Shown here: positions 33,738-43,330 of the stretch, in pieces
Position numbering within the stretch: the stretch's first letter is position 1
How the letters are laid out: each line of letters opens with the position of its first letter
Assembly: GCF_000007825.1 (NCBI RefSeq)
Contig: NC_004722.1
Coordinates: forward strand, 3,140,501 to 3,204,500
DNA from: Bacillus cereus ATCC 14579
GTDB taxonomy: Bacteria > Bacillota > Bacilli > Bacillales > Bacillaceae_G
Direction of reading: 5' to 3'
Length of the DNA stretch: 64,000 nt
Program-made: the position numbers and the translations under genes
Notes under the pieces: model-generated
Databases searched by the model: none
What the model was told of the DNA's origin: nothing
Seen by the model: only the letters and a program-made list of their open reading frames with translations

Positions 33738-34067
33738 TTAATCTTCATTATTGAGTTCTATTGTACCTGTCCTAGCACTAACTTTTAAAATATTTAACAG
33801 ATTATCAGGTGTCTTGATTTCCACTTCATATTCAAATTTTGATTGTGCTAAGTTGTCATCTTCTAATTCGAATTCTTTTTTCACATTAATAATTTCTCCA
33901 TTTGTATGAGCTAAAGAAATTTCACGAACTTGTTTCTCTGTGTAGTTTTCATTCTTTTTTGCATAATTGTAACCCATACCATAATATCCACCAACAATAG
34001 CAATACCACTTACTAAAATAGCAATTACACTTATCATTATTTTCTTTTTATATTTTAACATTTTCAT
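33738..34067 (-). CDS. PepSY-domain membrane-anchored protein
   Basis: 109 residues. One N-terminal membrane helix (about 10-30) leads to a PepSY-type domain (VREISLAHTNGEIINVKKEF, FEYEVEIKTPDNLLNILKV, ARTGTIEL). PepSY domains inhibit or bind peptidases and are common next to sensor kinases. It is 14 bp downstream of a lipoprotein gene and part of the same minus-strand unit, divergent from a two-component system that probably controls it. Confidence 0.75.
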   Translation of the reverse strand: MKMLKYKKKIMISVIAILVSGIAIVGGYYGMGYNYAKKNENYTEKQVREISLAHTNGEIINVKKEFELEDDNLAQSKFEYEVEIKTPDNLLNILKVSARTGTIELNNED

Positions 34068-34081
34068 CCACTCCTTAATGA

Positions 34082-34552
34082 TTAATCATCTATTCCAAAT
34101 CTTGCTTCAAGTGCATTTTCTGCTTGCTCTAATTGATCTTCCAGTATATCGTGTTCTTTTTCTTGCGTTTGATATTGCTCAACAGTTATCGTTCCAGCGT
34201 GATAATCTGCTTCTAGCTGATTATCAGATAGATCTATCTTGTCATCCAGTTGGTCAATTTCTTTTTTTGCTGCTAAGTACGTATTTAAGTTATCTTCTTT
34301 TGCTCCAACTGGTTTCGTGTTATTTGCCTTTTCTACAATAGATGAGACTTCGTTTTTGAAATCTTGTATTTGTTTCTTATCATTTGTAACAGCTTGTGTT
34401 TTGTTTGGTTCTTGTTGTAATTGAGCAACTTCTTTTTGTAATTTATCATTTTCCACTTTCAGTTGTTGTACTTGTGTATTGTTATCAGCTTGAGTAGAAC
34501 AAGCTGTTAACAATACACAAGACATTGCTCCAATCAGCATCCATTTTCCCAT
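34082..34552 (-). CDS. Coiled-coil lipoprotein
   Basis: 156 residues. The signal peptide ends in the lipobox LLTAC (Cys18), so it should be lipid-anchored outside the cell. The rest is charged and helical (QQLKVENDKLQKEVAQLQQE, then NTYLAAKKEIDQLDDKIDL) with heptad spacing. No enzyme motif. First gene of the lipoprotein-PepSY unit, divergent from the response regulator. Confidence 0.75.
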   Translation of the reverse strand: MGKWMLIGAMSCVLLTACSTQADNNTQVQQLKVENDKLQKEVAQLQQEPNKTQAVTNDKKQIQDFKNEVSSIVEKANNTKPVGAKEDNLNTYLAAKKEIDQLDDKIDLSDNQLEADYHAGTITVEQYQTQEKEHDILEDQLEQAENALEARFGIDD

Positions 34553-34639
34553 TCTGTTTTCCTCCCTTTACATGTGCACCTTATCCTTGCCTTTATATTA
34601 CTCAACAAACATTAAAGGAAGATTAATGTACAAAAAAAT

Positions 34640-34734
34640 AAAGTGAAGGCTTTTACAGGCAGTTAATCCCTACCTCCCTCGCATTCACCGAATTTTGAGG
34701 GAGGAGTCTTACTGCCCGTTAATGCGGGATAAAA
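34640..34734 (+). repeat. bcr-like dispersed repeat, copy with intact hairpins
   Basis: AAAGTGAAGGCTTTTACAGG, then GGCAGT paired with ACTGCC around an inner stem CTCCCTC / GAGGGAG, and GCGGGATAAAAT at the end. It lies in the divergent promoter region of the lipoprotein and response regulator genes. Confidence 0.65.
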
Positions 34735-34819
34735 TGATATAATTAACTAGTTTCTAATCTTTCTTTAATGTTTTGGAATTATAGTGATACATATTAATAA
34801 GAAGAAAAGGAGAATGTTA

Positions 34820-35494
34820 ATGCGAGTTCTTATCGTCGAAGATGAACAAGACTTACAAAATATATTGGTGAAACGATTAAATGCAGAACATTATAGTGTC
34901 GATGCATGTGGGAATGGAGAAGATGCCCTGGATTATATAAACATGGCTACCTACGATTTGATTGTCCTTGACATTATGATTCCCGGAATAGATGGTTTAC
35001 ACGTATTACAAAGATTACGCGCGGACAATAATGCAACTCCTGTCTTGCTTCTTACAGCTAAAGATACAATTGATGATCGTGTAACAGGACTCGACTTAGG
35101 TGCAGATGATTATTTAGTAAAGCCGTTTGCTTTTGATGAACTGTTAGCAAGAATTCGAGTGTTAATGCGAAGAACAACAGGAAATACATCTAATGTATTT
35201 GAAATCGCTGACCTAGTGGTAGATTGCAATATGCATAAAGTAACACGAGGAGACCAAGTTATCACTCTTTCCAGTAAAGAATTTGCAATTTTAGAATATA
35301 TGATTCGTAATAAAGAAGTTGTGCTGACACGAGATAAAATTGAGCAACATGTGTGGAATTACGACTATGACGGCGGATCGAATATTATTGATGTTTACGT
35401 CCGCTATCTTCGTAAAAAAATTGATAGCCAGTTTGAAACGAAGTTAATTCATACAGTGCGCGGAACTGGTTACGTATTGCGAGTAGAATCATGA
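34820..35494 (+). CDS. OmpR/PhoB-family response regulator
   Basis: 225 residues. The receiver domain shows VEDEQ (acidic pocket), phospho-acceptor Asp51 in LIVLDIMIPG, LLTAKD (Thr) and VKPF (Lys). The C-terminal winged helix holds LSSKEFAILEYMIRNKEVV and GSNIIDVYVRYLRKKID. AAAAGGAG lies 7 bases before the ATG at 34820; the in-frame ATG at 34784 has none. The stop overlaps the kinase start by 4 bases (ATGA), so the pair is translationally coupled. Confidence 0.9.
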   Translation: MRVLIVEDEQDLQNILVKRLNAEHYSVDACGNGEDALDYINMATYDLIVLDIMIPGIDGLHVLQRLRADNNATPVLLLTAKDTIDDRVTGLDLGADDYLVKPFAFDELLARIRVLMRRTTGNTSNVFEIADLVVDCNMHKVTRGDQVITLSSKEFAILEYMIRNKEVVLTRDKIEQHVWNYDYDGGSNIIDVYVRYLRKKIDSQFETKLIHTVRGTGYVLRVES

Positions 35495-36864
35495 AAAGAC
35501 TATCAATAAAAATGAGAGTGACCCTGTGGTATACGGGTCTAATTGTAATTATTATGGCACTCGTGTTAGCTTTTATTTTAACTTCTTCAGATAAAGTTTT
35601 GCTTTTTAATATGAAAGATCAATTAAAGAGCACAGTAAAAGAAAGCATGGAAGATATCGAATATAAGCATGGGCAGTTAAAGATTGACGATGATTTTGAA
35701 ACCTTAGAAGATGGAGTAAATATAAGCATTTATAGTAAACAAGGTGAGCTGTTGGTAGGACATAGTCCAACAAGCTTTAATAAAAAGATATCGCTTAAAT
35801 CCGATGAAATACAAACCATTAAAGACGGCAATAAAGAATGGATAGTATATGATTTTCTCCATAATGCAGGCGGCGATGAGCAAGTCTGGGTTCGTGGAAT
35901 AATGACTATGAACCAATTATCCTCAACGATGAATACGCTTATCGTGGTAACAATCATCTCATTCCCATTACTTATTCTTATTGCGGCATTCGGAGGATAT
36001 TTTATCACGCAAAGGGCGTTTCGACCTATGCAACAAATGAGTGATTCAGCCAGTAAAATTGGTGATGGTAAAGACCTTTCGAAGAGAATTAATTTACAAG
36101 GTTCACCGAAAGACGAAATGTATCATTTAGCACAAACCTTTGACAAAATGTTTGAGCGATTGGAGACATCATTCGAAAGTGAAAAACAATTTACATCTGA
36201 CGCATCTCATGAATTAAGAACGCCAACATCTGTTATTATTTCGCAATGCGAATACGCTTTATCGCAGAGGAATAACCCGAAAGAAATGGAAGAATCGTTA
36301 GAAGTAATTTTAAAGCAATCACGTAAAATGTCCGCTCTAATCTCACAACTCTTATTATTAGCAAGAGCTGACCAAGGAAATCATAATACTTTCCAATTTG
36401 AATGTATCAATATGAGTGAATTAACGGAAATCGTTGTAGAAGAACTTTCATTAATGGTTCAAGAAAATTCGATTGAAATAACAACTAATATAGAGGAAGA
36501 CCTATTTATTAAAGCCGATCAAACATTGATGATGCGTTTATTAATGAATTTACTAACGAATGCGATTGCTTATAGCAAAGCGAGTGGAACTGTGAATATG
36601 CAACTATTCCGTGATGAAACCAACATAATAGGTAAAGTCTCCGATAATGGCATCGGCATCAGCGAGCAACATATTACTAAAATATGGGACCGCTTCTATC
36701 GAGTTGACGCAGCACGAACATCTTCAAACATCGGAAACACAGGTTTAGGATTGTCGATGGTAAAATGGATTGTCGAACTACATGGAGGAGAAATTACGGT
36801 TGAAAGTAAATTAGGAGAAGGCAGTACTTTTACATTTAAACTACCAATTGAAAAAAGAGCATAA
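35491..36864 (+). CDS. Membrane sensor histidine kinase
   Basis: 457 residues. Two membrane helices (about 10-31 and 150-172) flank an external sensor of about 120 residues. A HAMP-like linker leads to HisKA with phospho-acceptor His240 (DASHELRTP), then the ATPase boxes N (LLMNLLTNAIAYS), G1 (VSDNGIGIS), F (DRFYR) and G2 (GNTGLGLSMVK). Partner of the response regulator just upstream. The divergent PepSY/lipoprotein unit is a likely target. The signal is unknown; cell-envelope stress is a reasonable guess. Confidence 0.9.
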   Translation: MKRLSIKMRVTLWYTGLIVIIMALVLAFILTSSDKVLLFNMKDQLKSTVKESMEDIEYKHGQLKIDDDFETLEDGVNISIYSKQGELLVGHSPTSFNKKISLKSDEIQTIKDGNKEWIVYDFLHNAGGDEQVWVRGIMTMNQLSSTMNTLIVVTIISFPLLILIAAFGGYFITQRAFRPMQQMSDSASKIGDGKDLSKRINLQGSPKDEMYHLAQTFDKMFERLETSFESEKQFTSDASHELRTPTSVIISQCEYALSQRNNPKEMEESLEVILKQSRKMSALISQLLLLARADQGNHNTFQFECINMSELTEIVVEELSLMVQENSIEITTNIEEDLFIKADQTLMMRLLMNLLTNAIAYSKASGTVNMQLFRDETNIIGKVSDNGIGISEQHITKIWDRFYRVDAARTSSNIGNTGLGLSMVKWIVELHGGEITVESKLGEGSTFTFKLPIEKRA

Positions 36865-37021
36865 TTTATACGTGTCTGTCGCTTCAGAATAAAGATTGAT
36901 TCAAAGGCTCTCTACAATCCTTATGTAAAAATAACTGACGCATTTTAAACATCATCGATTTTATCATTTTGGACAACCTATTCTGTTAAATTAATATACA
37001 TACGAAAAAACTATCAAAATA

Positions 37022-37055
37022 AAACCCCAGAAATCCAATGGTCTCTGGGGCTTCA
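37022..37055 (-). terminator. Intrinsic terminator
   Basis: CCCCAGA / TCTGGGG hairpin followed by a T-run on the minus strand. Ends the 71-residue gene. Confidence 0.75.
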
Positions 37056-37271
37056 TTATATATTTAGCTCTTTTTGCTTTTTGTTTTGTTTATGTCTATA
37101 GAGCAATTTACGACTTATTAGAGAAATCACTAATAAGGTCAGAATGAATAAGATAAGTTGCATAAATGATAAATCAAAATATTTAGCACCTGTAACGATT
37201 AAAAGTGTAGAAATCGTGCCTTTTACAACGAAAAAAATAATAACCCATAATCCGCCTTTTTTCCAGTTCAT
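37056..37271 (-). CDS. Small membrane protein, 71 residues
   Basis: Two membrane helices (WVIIFFVVKGTISTLLIV and FMQLILFILTLLVISLI) and a basic end (RHKQNKKQKEL). AGGAAAGGG lies upstream. A sequence very close to the Fur box stands 130 bp upstream, so iron control is possible. No family recognised. Confidence 0.65.
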   Translation of the reverse strand: MNWKKGGLWVIIFFVVKGTISTLLIVTGAKYFDLSFMQLILFILTLLVISLISRKLLYRHKQNKKQKELNI

Positions 37272-37404
37272 TTTATATTACCCTTTCCTACGTTTAAATT
37301 CTTAAAATATTTAATGATAGTTCGTAAATATGACAACTTAATAGAAATCTATTATATTAACAAAAAATTCATGTCTAATTAAATGCGACGATTCTATATT
37401 AAGT

Positions 37405-37423
37405 GAAAATGATATTCATTGTC
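37405..37423. promoter_or_regulatory. Fur-box-like sequence
   Basis: GAAAATGATATTCATTGTC matches 16 of 19 positions of the Fur consensus GATAATGATAATCATTATC. It lies upstream of the 71-residue membrane protein gene. Confidence 0.5.
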
Positions 37424-37505
37424 AATTTTATTGATTATTTGAATACTTATTCTTAATCTCTTTCTACTTTGTTTCTTATAAGCAATACACTCTTGTATTC
37501 AAACA

Positions 37506-37560
37506 AAAACACCTCCATTGCATTTGCACACTTAGTATGCGAATGCAAGAGGTGTTTTTT
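37506..37560 (-). terminator. Intrinsic terminator
   Basis: AAAAACACCTC and GAGGTGTTTTT, with inner pairs TTGCATTTGCA / TGCGAATGCAA. Ends the L,D-transpeptidase gene. Confidence 0.85.
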
Positions 37561-37617
37561 CATATACCATCAGATAAGATTTCCTGCTTTGTTTATTTCT
37601 TGATACGTAGCTATTTT

Positions 37618-39114
37618 CTAGTACACGATAACTGGATCATACGTGTTCAAACTATCATATACAGTTTTTGCAACATTAGGAAGAAGGTTCACACACCCAC
37701 CTGATCCACCTGTTAAATAAGCGTTATTTCCCCAGTCTTTTCGCCAGCCGGCATCGTGGAATCCTTGACCGCTATTTGTGAATGGAACCCAGTAATCTAC
37801 TTTAACCGCATAATCAGCTTTCCCTACTGCGCTACCTCTTAGCGTGTATGGTGTTCGTTTGTATAGAACGTACCAAACGCCTGGTGATGTATCTTCACCC
37901 GTGCTATGTTTACCCGTTACTACATTTGTTGTAACGACTAATTTTCCATCTTTGTAAATCCAAATTTGTTGCTCTGCAATTGAAACTTCCGCATACGTGT
38001 CTCCGATGCCATTATTCGCTGTTGTTTTATAACCGATACCTTCCTTCTCCCAACCATTTCCGTGAATGTTAGAAGCAGAAAGCGACTTTTCGCCTTTCTC
38101 AAAGGCTTGTTGAACTTGTTTAGTTTCTTTTTCAACATCTAGTGCCCAGCCGTAGCCTTGCCCTTTTACTGATATGACTGAACCAGAATGCGTTTTAAAT
38201 GAGAAATCTTTATTTAATGTTGATTTGGCATTATTAATTTCAGTAATTTTCTTCTTAATGTCGCTCGCGTCAATTGTAACTTTCATATCCTTTGACATAG
38301 AAGCATTTTGAATTAAATCTTTCGCTTTTAAAGGATAAACTTCATTCTGCACTTTATACTCAACAGACTGCCCAAGAAGATTCTGTAGTGCTTTCTCCTC
38401 TTTTTTGACAATCGGATCGTCTTCTTTAATAGGTTTTATGTATGCAGACTTCAGATGAATTTCGCTTTTATATTTTTGCTTATCGTAATCTTTCAGTAGA
38501 CTAGTAACGTCATACTGTTTTCCTTCCACACTTTTCGAAATAACAATTTTTCCTTGTTCTAGCTTCGCCATAGCATCTTGAGGCGCTTTTAATTTTTCAT
38601 TCATAGAGATGAGCGTTTCTTCTACAAGTTTTTTCATCGTTTCACTACGATACTGATCTGCCTTCTCTGGTAGTAATGAATAATTTTCTCCCTTTGAGGA
38701 AGGGAAAAATGTCCACTGACTTTTTAATAGTTTCTTAACTTGAGGCAAATCTTTTTCCGTAAGTTCCGTTTTTGTATCTTTTTCATCTAAAATTTGTTGT
38801 TGATCAACATAGACTTTGTTTGCTAGTCCAGATGTCTTTAATTTCTGTATTGCCTGATCAGCACTCAGACCACCAACTTTTGTGTCATTAATTGTAACAT
38901 TCGAATTGAAGTGAGTTGCCTGATAATAACTCATTCCCCCAATAAGAAGTGCAATTACACCAATACCCGCTGCGATAAACTTCCAATTTGTATAACGTTT
39001 TTTTGATCTTACTCGTTTTTGATCAATTTTTTCAACTGATTCATTTGTGGGAATGTTGTTCACCAATCTTTCCCCCGTATGCATTAACGTCAAACGATTT
39101 TCAACTAAAATCAT
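37618..39114 (-). CDS. L,D-transpeptidase with peptidoglycan-binding repeats (YkuD fold)
   Basis: 498 residues. One membrane helix (about 46-66) anchors the protein. Two PG_binding_4-type domains fill the middle (KVGGLSADQAIQKLK and the second near 240-370). The C-terminal YkuD domain has QQIWIYKDGKLVVTTNV, TGKHSTGEDTSPGVW, HDAGWR and SGGCVNLLP. The catalytic Cys is in place, but the usual SHGC motif reads SGGC. Such enzymes make 3-3 cross-links or attach proteins to the wall. Start after AAGGGA at 39114; an internal ATG 10 codons on is possible. Solo gene. Confidence 0.85.
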   Translation of the reverse strand: MILVENRLTLMHTGERLVNNIPTNESVEKIDQKRVRSKKRYTNWKFIAAGIGVIALLIGGMSYYQATHFNSNVTINDTKVGGLSADQAIQKLKTSGLANKVYVDQQQILDEKDTKTELTEKDLPQVKKLLKSQWTFFPSSKGENYSLLPEKADQYRSETMKKLVEETLISMNEKLKAPQDAMAKLEQGKIVISKSVEGKQYDVTSLLKDYDKQKYKSEIHLKSAYIKPIKEDDPIVKKEEKALQNLLGQSVEYKVQNEVYPLKAKDLIQNASMSKDMKVTIDASDIKKKITEINNAKSTLNKDFSFKTHSGSVISVKGQGYGWALDVEKETKQVQQAFEKGEKSLSASNIHGNGWEKEGIGYKTTANNGIGDTYAEVSIAEQQIWIYKDGKLVVTTNVVTGKHSTGEDTSPGVWYVLYKRTPYTLRGSAVGKADYAVKVDYWVPFTNSGQGFHDAGWRKDWGNNAYLTGGSGGCVNLLPNVAKTVYDSLNTYDPVIVY

Positions 39115-39361
39115 AGACTAGTGTCCCTTATTTTTCCTAAAATTTCATTATTTCCGCCCCCATTTTATCGCAATTTAATGATTTAATTTAGATTTTTTAA
39201 TAGTACGATGCATTGAACAGCCCTTTACAAGTCATAAAATGAAACTTAAATTAACCGTCACACCAAGAGATTTAGCTTAATATTCTAGGGGGAAATTTTT
39301 CTCTTTACGTAAAATGCGAATTATATTATCCATTTTTATGAACATCAATCCCTAATTTTGT

Positions 39362-39407
<46 letters not shown>

Positions 39408-39454
39408 AACGATAGTCCTTCTACATTTTTGATAAAAGGACTATCGTTTTTTCA
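39408..39454 (-). terminator. Intrinsic terminator with extreme T-run
   Basis: AACGATAGTCCTT / AAGGACTATCGTT arms. On the minus strand the poly-A tract becomes a 43-base T-run behind the hairpin (after TTTA), ending the CPBP gene. Confidence 0.8.
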
Positions 39455-39704
39455 GTTAGAGTATTTGTATAATCGTTTAACTTTTTATTTCCTGAAGGTC
39501 TAACGTGATGAAAATGATGAAATTTCATCTCATAGCCTTTAAATGAAAAACATTATGTTTTTTATGACAATCAAGTTTATTTTTATAAATTAAACCCTTA
39601 GCTTGATAAGAGTCCGTTCAACTAGATTTTTTCTAATATTTTTAGGAGCATCTTATTTCAGCCTCGTCATATTACACTAATCGAATTTAAAACACATCCG
39701 TATG

Positions 39705-40583
39705 CTATTTAGTAAAATTTACGATTCGAGCCATAATTATTGCAGTAGCCAAGATAATAATAGCGGTTATCAAACCAGATTCTCCAATCCAAATCTCAGT
39801 TTGATCTCCTGTACTTGCACGTGCGAAAGGTCCTTGAATAATGGCATTCCAAGTAGTATGAATGATAACCGAAGGCCAAACGCTACCTGTGATAAGTCGT
39901 AAATAAGCTGTAATATAACTGAATGGCACAATACAAAAATAGATGCCAAGTACTGAAAGTAGGGCCGATGTTCCCTCTACATATAGACCAGCAATAACAA
40001 TTGGAACATGCCACGTTGCCCAAATTAATCCGCTAATAAGAATGGGACGTGAAAACTCTGCATCGATTAGCCTTGTGAGCATATAACCTCGCCAACCCAT
40101 TTCTTCTCCCATAACTGGAATTAAGTTAAGCAAGCTACCTAAAACTCCGCTCAATACTACTATAAAAATGAAACTTAATGGTATCGGTAGATATTGAAAT
40201 CCAAGTATATTGTAAATAGGTTCTAGCATACCACCTTGCGGGGGCTGAAACCTCGCAAGTCCGCTAAACCAGGCGATAGAATAAGTAATTCCACATATTA
40301 TCATAGGTATTAACAGCGCAAAACCAATCCCCTTCCATATCTTTAAGTTACCGAGACTAAAAGATACATCTTTAAACCCTTCTTTCAATATTATGCGAGT
40401 CAAAATAGAAGAAAATGCTGGGGTAAACATATATACCACAATAAGCGGCATACTTTTAGTAATCATTACTACTACATTTAGAATAATAGAAGTAATGGTT
40501 AAGATACTTAGAAAGAGTTGAAGTCCTATTTTAGCACGTTGGATTATATCTTTATTGTGGAATGCTTCTCCGTGTTATAACAT
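39705..40583 (-). pseudogene. CPBP-family intramembrane metalloprotease gene with a nonsense codon at position 3
   Basis: The protein is a typical CPBP/Abi protease: eight membrane helices, VMGEEMGWRGYML (Glu-Glu and Arg motif), WATWHVPIV and IIHTTWNA for the metal site. A perfect AAAGGGGG ribosome site precedes an ATG at 40583, but codon 3 is TAA (ATG TTA TAA); the frame then runs on without break as HGEAFHNKDIIQRAKIG, LQLFLSILTITSIILN into the annotated part. An internal ATG at 40466 would give 253 residues lacking the first helix and without a ribosome site. Either inactive or weakly re-initiated. Confidence 0.75.
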
Positions 40584-40943
40584 TTGTAATCCCCCTTTCC
40601 CCTTTAATTCATTTGTTTATCAAATTTACTTCCTGTCATTTCAACAGCTACAACTTAGAATAAAAATATTTTGACATACAGATCATTCATCTTTAAAATC
40701 CCTCCCAAATTCATAATCTAGTCTTACTTGCGATTCAACAATTTAATTATTATTTATAAACTGTCATAGCCGATAGTACAAAAGTGTAATGATTAACCTA
40801 TGACTTGTGTCAATTAATCTTATGACAATATGTAACTAGAAAATATGATATGGAATAAATAACAATTGAATTAAAGCAATTGATTCGTGCAAGTACATGA
40901 ATCAATCTTGCTTTTGAAAATAATTCAATTGAGGTGGGCAAAA
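40584..40943. other. Divergent promoter region with leader hairpins
   Basis: Contains the promoters of the CPBP and erythromycin-esterase-like genes. Before the latter, ATTGATTC / GAATCAAT and CAATTGAATT / AATTCAATTG pair in a nested way, ending close to the ribosome site; an attenuator or RNA thermometer cannot be excluded. Confidence 0.35.
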
Positions 40944-42281
40944 ATGAATAAGAAAAGAATGATTGCAATGGTTAGTACAGCTTTATTAGTCACAGGATGC
41001 GCGGAAGTAGGAAACGCTCAAACTGTAGCAGTCGAAAATTCAGGTCAATCAGTCCAAAAAAATATAGTTAAATCAATACAATCACAGGCTAACCCATTAA
41101 AAACGATAGAGCCGTCAAAACCATTTGAAGATTTAAAACCACTTAAGAAAATGATTGGGAACGCGCAATATGTAGGATTAGGAGAGAATACTCATGGAAG
41201 CTCTGAAATTTTTACTATGAAGTTTCGCCTTGTGAAATATTTGGTTACTGAAATGGGTTTTACGAATTTTGCAATGGAAGAAGATTGGGGAAACGGCTTA
41301 AAACTAAATGAATATATCCAAACAGGAAAAGGAAACCCTAGGGAATTTTTAAAATTGTTATATCCTACTGACGAAATTATAGCCATGATTGAGTGGATGA
41401 AAGATTATAATGCTGATCCATCCAATAAAAAAAAGATCCAATTTATTGGGCTCGACTTAAAGGCGTTGGACCAAGGTAGCTTTAATAAAGTAATTGATTA
41501 TGTAAGGCTGCATCGACCAGATTTGCTGGCAGAAGTAGAAGAAAATTATAAAGAATTGTCTTCTTTTACTGGAAGTATACAGGAATATATGAAACTTACT
41601 CCTAAATTGAAAGAGAAGTTCAAAGCAAACGCTGAGAGAGTAGCCCGATTACTAAAAGATGAGAATGAACAAGCCAACACAGAAATAATTCCATCCGAGT
41701 ACATCTGGGCGAAAGCAACGGCAAGTGCAATAGAGAAATTTACCACAATGCTACTCCCTAACGACTATCCAAGTATAATAAAACTACATGAACAATACTT
41801 GGCCGATCATGCAATGTGGGCACAAGAGACATTTGGTGGTAAAACGATGGTATGGGCACACAATATTCATATAGCTAAAGGAATTATCGATGAGAAATTA
41901 TACCCTTATGTTGCGGGGCAGTTTTTGAAGGAACGTTTAGACAATAATTATGTCACAATTGGTAGTACAACTACGGAGGGGAATTTTACCTTATACAGCG
42001 AATATAATCCTTCCACTGGAGGTAAGATTACAACAGACACTATTCCACAAGATGTAAAAAGTTTCAATTATACTCTCGGAAAAGTGCCATATAAAATGTT
42101 TTTATTGGATAACCGTCACCTTAAAGGACAAGCAGAAAAATGGGTTAAAGCAAAAAGACCATTACTAAGTATAGGGGGACAAATCCTCCCGAACAGTTCG
42201 GTGTATTTTGATACTTCATTGCTTGAGCAATTTGATATTATTTTTCATATTCGAAAAACAAGTCCATCTCATATTAAATAA
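40944..42281 (+). CDS. Erythromycin esterase-family lipoprotein
   Basis: 445 residues from the ATG at 40944, after GAGGTGGG; the upstream ATG at 40887 has no site. A signal peptide ends in the lipobox LLVTGC, so the protein is exported and lipid-anchored. The Ere fold follows: YVGLGENTHGSSEIF, FTNFAMEEDWGNG, QFIGLDLK, VWAHNIHIAKG and IGSTTTEGNF. Conserved His and Glu residues are present. Ere enzymes open the macrolide lactone, but many relatives have other activities. Surface placement is unusual for a resistance enzyme acting on a cytoplasmic drug. Solo gene. Confidence 0.82.
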   Translation: MNKKRMIAMVSTALLVTGCAEVGNAQTVAVENSGQSVQKNIVKSIQSQANPLKTIEPSKPFEDLKPLKKMIGNAQYVGLGENTHGSSEIFTMKFRLVKYLVTEMGFTNFAMEEDWGNGLKLNEYIQTGKGNPREFLKLLYPTDEIIAMIEWMKDYNADPSNKKKIQFIGLDLKALDQGSFNKVIDYVRLHRPDLLAEVEENYKELSSFTGSIQEYMKLTPKLKEKFKANAERVARLLKDENEQANTEIIPSEYIWAKATASAIEKFTTMLLPNDYPSIIKLHEQYLADHAMWAQETFGGKTMVWAHNIHIAKGIIDEKLYPYVAGQFLKERLDNNYVTIGSTTTEGNFTLYSEYNPSTGGKITTDTIPQDVKSFNYTLGKVPYKMFLLDNRHLKGQAEKWVKAKRPLLSIGGQILPNSSVYFDTSLLEQFDIIFHIRKTSPSHIK

Positions 42282-42285
42282 AAGT

Positions 42286-42331
42286 ACAAAGCAATCCCGT
42301 TCTTGCAGATGTAAGAACGGGATTGCTTTGT
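42286..42331. terminator. Intrinsic terminator, perfect 19-bp stem
   Basis: ACAAAGCAATCCCGTTCTT / AAGAACGGGATTGCTTTGT arms directly after the esterase-like gene. Confidence 0.85.
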
Positions 42332-42339
42332 GGAGGAGT

Positions 42340-42488
42340 AATAAAGTGAAACTTTAATCAGCAGGTTTTTGTTCATCCCCCACTGATTATTAGCCTTCAC
42401 CAATCGTGCGTTTACCGGCAGCCCGCCCCCCACCTAACGCTGAATTTTGAGGTGGGAGTCTTACTGCCCAGTAAATAGCGGGATAAAA
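42340..42488 (+). repeat. bcr-like dispersed repeat, longest copy
   Basis: Starts AATAAAGTGAAACTTTAATC, holds stem CCCACCT / AGGTGGG inside GGCAG / CTGCC, and ends AGCGGGATAAAA. About 149 bp. Other copies are at 9591, 34640, 45170, 54229 and 55021. Confidence 0.7.
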
Positions 42489-42627
42489 GCATCTTTTTTA
42501 ACCAGAAGTAAGCTGCTCTCCCCTTTTTAACATCATTTAGAACTGTCATATGACACTTTTACACTAGTGAGAATGACAAAAAAAGCAGTATGATTCGGTT
42601 ATTACACAGATAGGAGCGATGAACTTT

Positions 42628-43206
42628 ATGAAATCAAGATTCATCCATAATGGTTATTTTTTATTGCTAACTTTCGGTACAGGATTGTTTTATTTTTGTT
42701 TTTACCTAATAGCTCTGCTATTTAGTTTAACCCTTTCATTTACTGTTGTTGGGATTCCATTAATTATGCGCGTACTACAGACTACCACACCCTTTATCCA
42801 ATTCGAGCGCATACAGACGAAAATTTATACAGATATTTCAACAGACTCTTACGATAGAAGTATAACAATGGATACATCGAACTGGTCTCAGGTGAAATTA
42901 GTGCTAACAGATCGTCGCACTTGGTGTGCTGTCTATTGGCTAATGCAGAAATTTACGATTGGCATTTTCAGTCTCATTAGTGCAATCATTTTTTACGTAA
43001 TGCCACTTATGTTCCTGTTGGCACCACTACTGTATCGATACATCGATATGAATATTATATTTATACAAATAGATACTTTTGCCAAGTCACTCTTTGTAAT
43101 GTTTATGGGTATAGTATTTACCGCCATAAGTATTAGAATAGTCGATGGTTTGACAAAGAAAATTGGGGGCTATACACGTAGTATGATTCGGCAACTAAAT
43201 CAATAG
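42628..43206 (+). CDS. Sensor-domain membrane protein (separate from its kinase)
   Basis: 192 residues from the ATG at 42628 (TAGGAG about 10 bases upstream; the in-frame ATG at 42619 is too close). Four membrane helices in two pairs, with LSFTVVGIPLIMRVLQTT near the first pair. This resembles the putative sensor domain usually fused to histidine kinases. Here it is a free protein, and the next gene (about 120 bp on) is a kinase/regulator fusion with its own membrane part. It probably feeds signal to that kinase. Confidence 0.65.
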   Translation: MKSRFIHNGYFLLLTFGTGLFYFCFYLIALLFSLTLSFTVVGIPLIMRVLQTTTPFIQFERIQTKIYTDISTDSYDRSITMDTSNWSQVKLVLTDRRTWCAVYWLMQKFTIGIFSLISAIIFYVMPLMFLLAPLLYRYIDMNIIFIQIDTFAKSLFVMFMGIVFTAISIRIVDGLTKKIGGYTRSMIRQLNQ

Positions 43207-43330
43207 AAGTTTGCAGTCTGTGAGTAGTATCGTAGTTTTAAATTAAAAAGTATAATAAGGCAGGAAGGATTAAATTATTATATAGGAAGTAAAATGGTAG
43301 GCTATTTAGGGGGTAAAGGACTTGTTAGAT

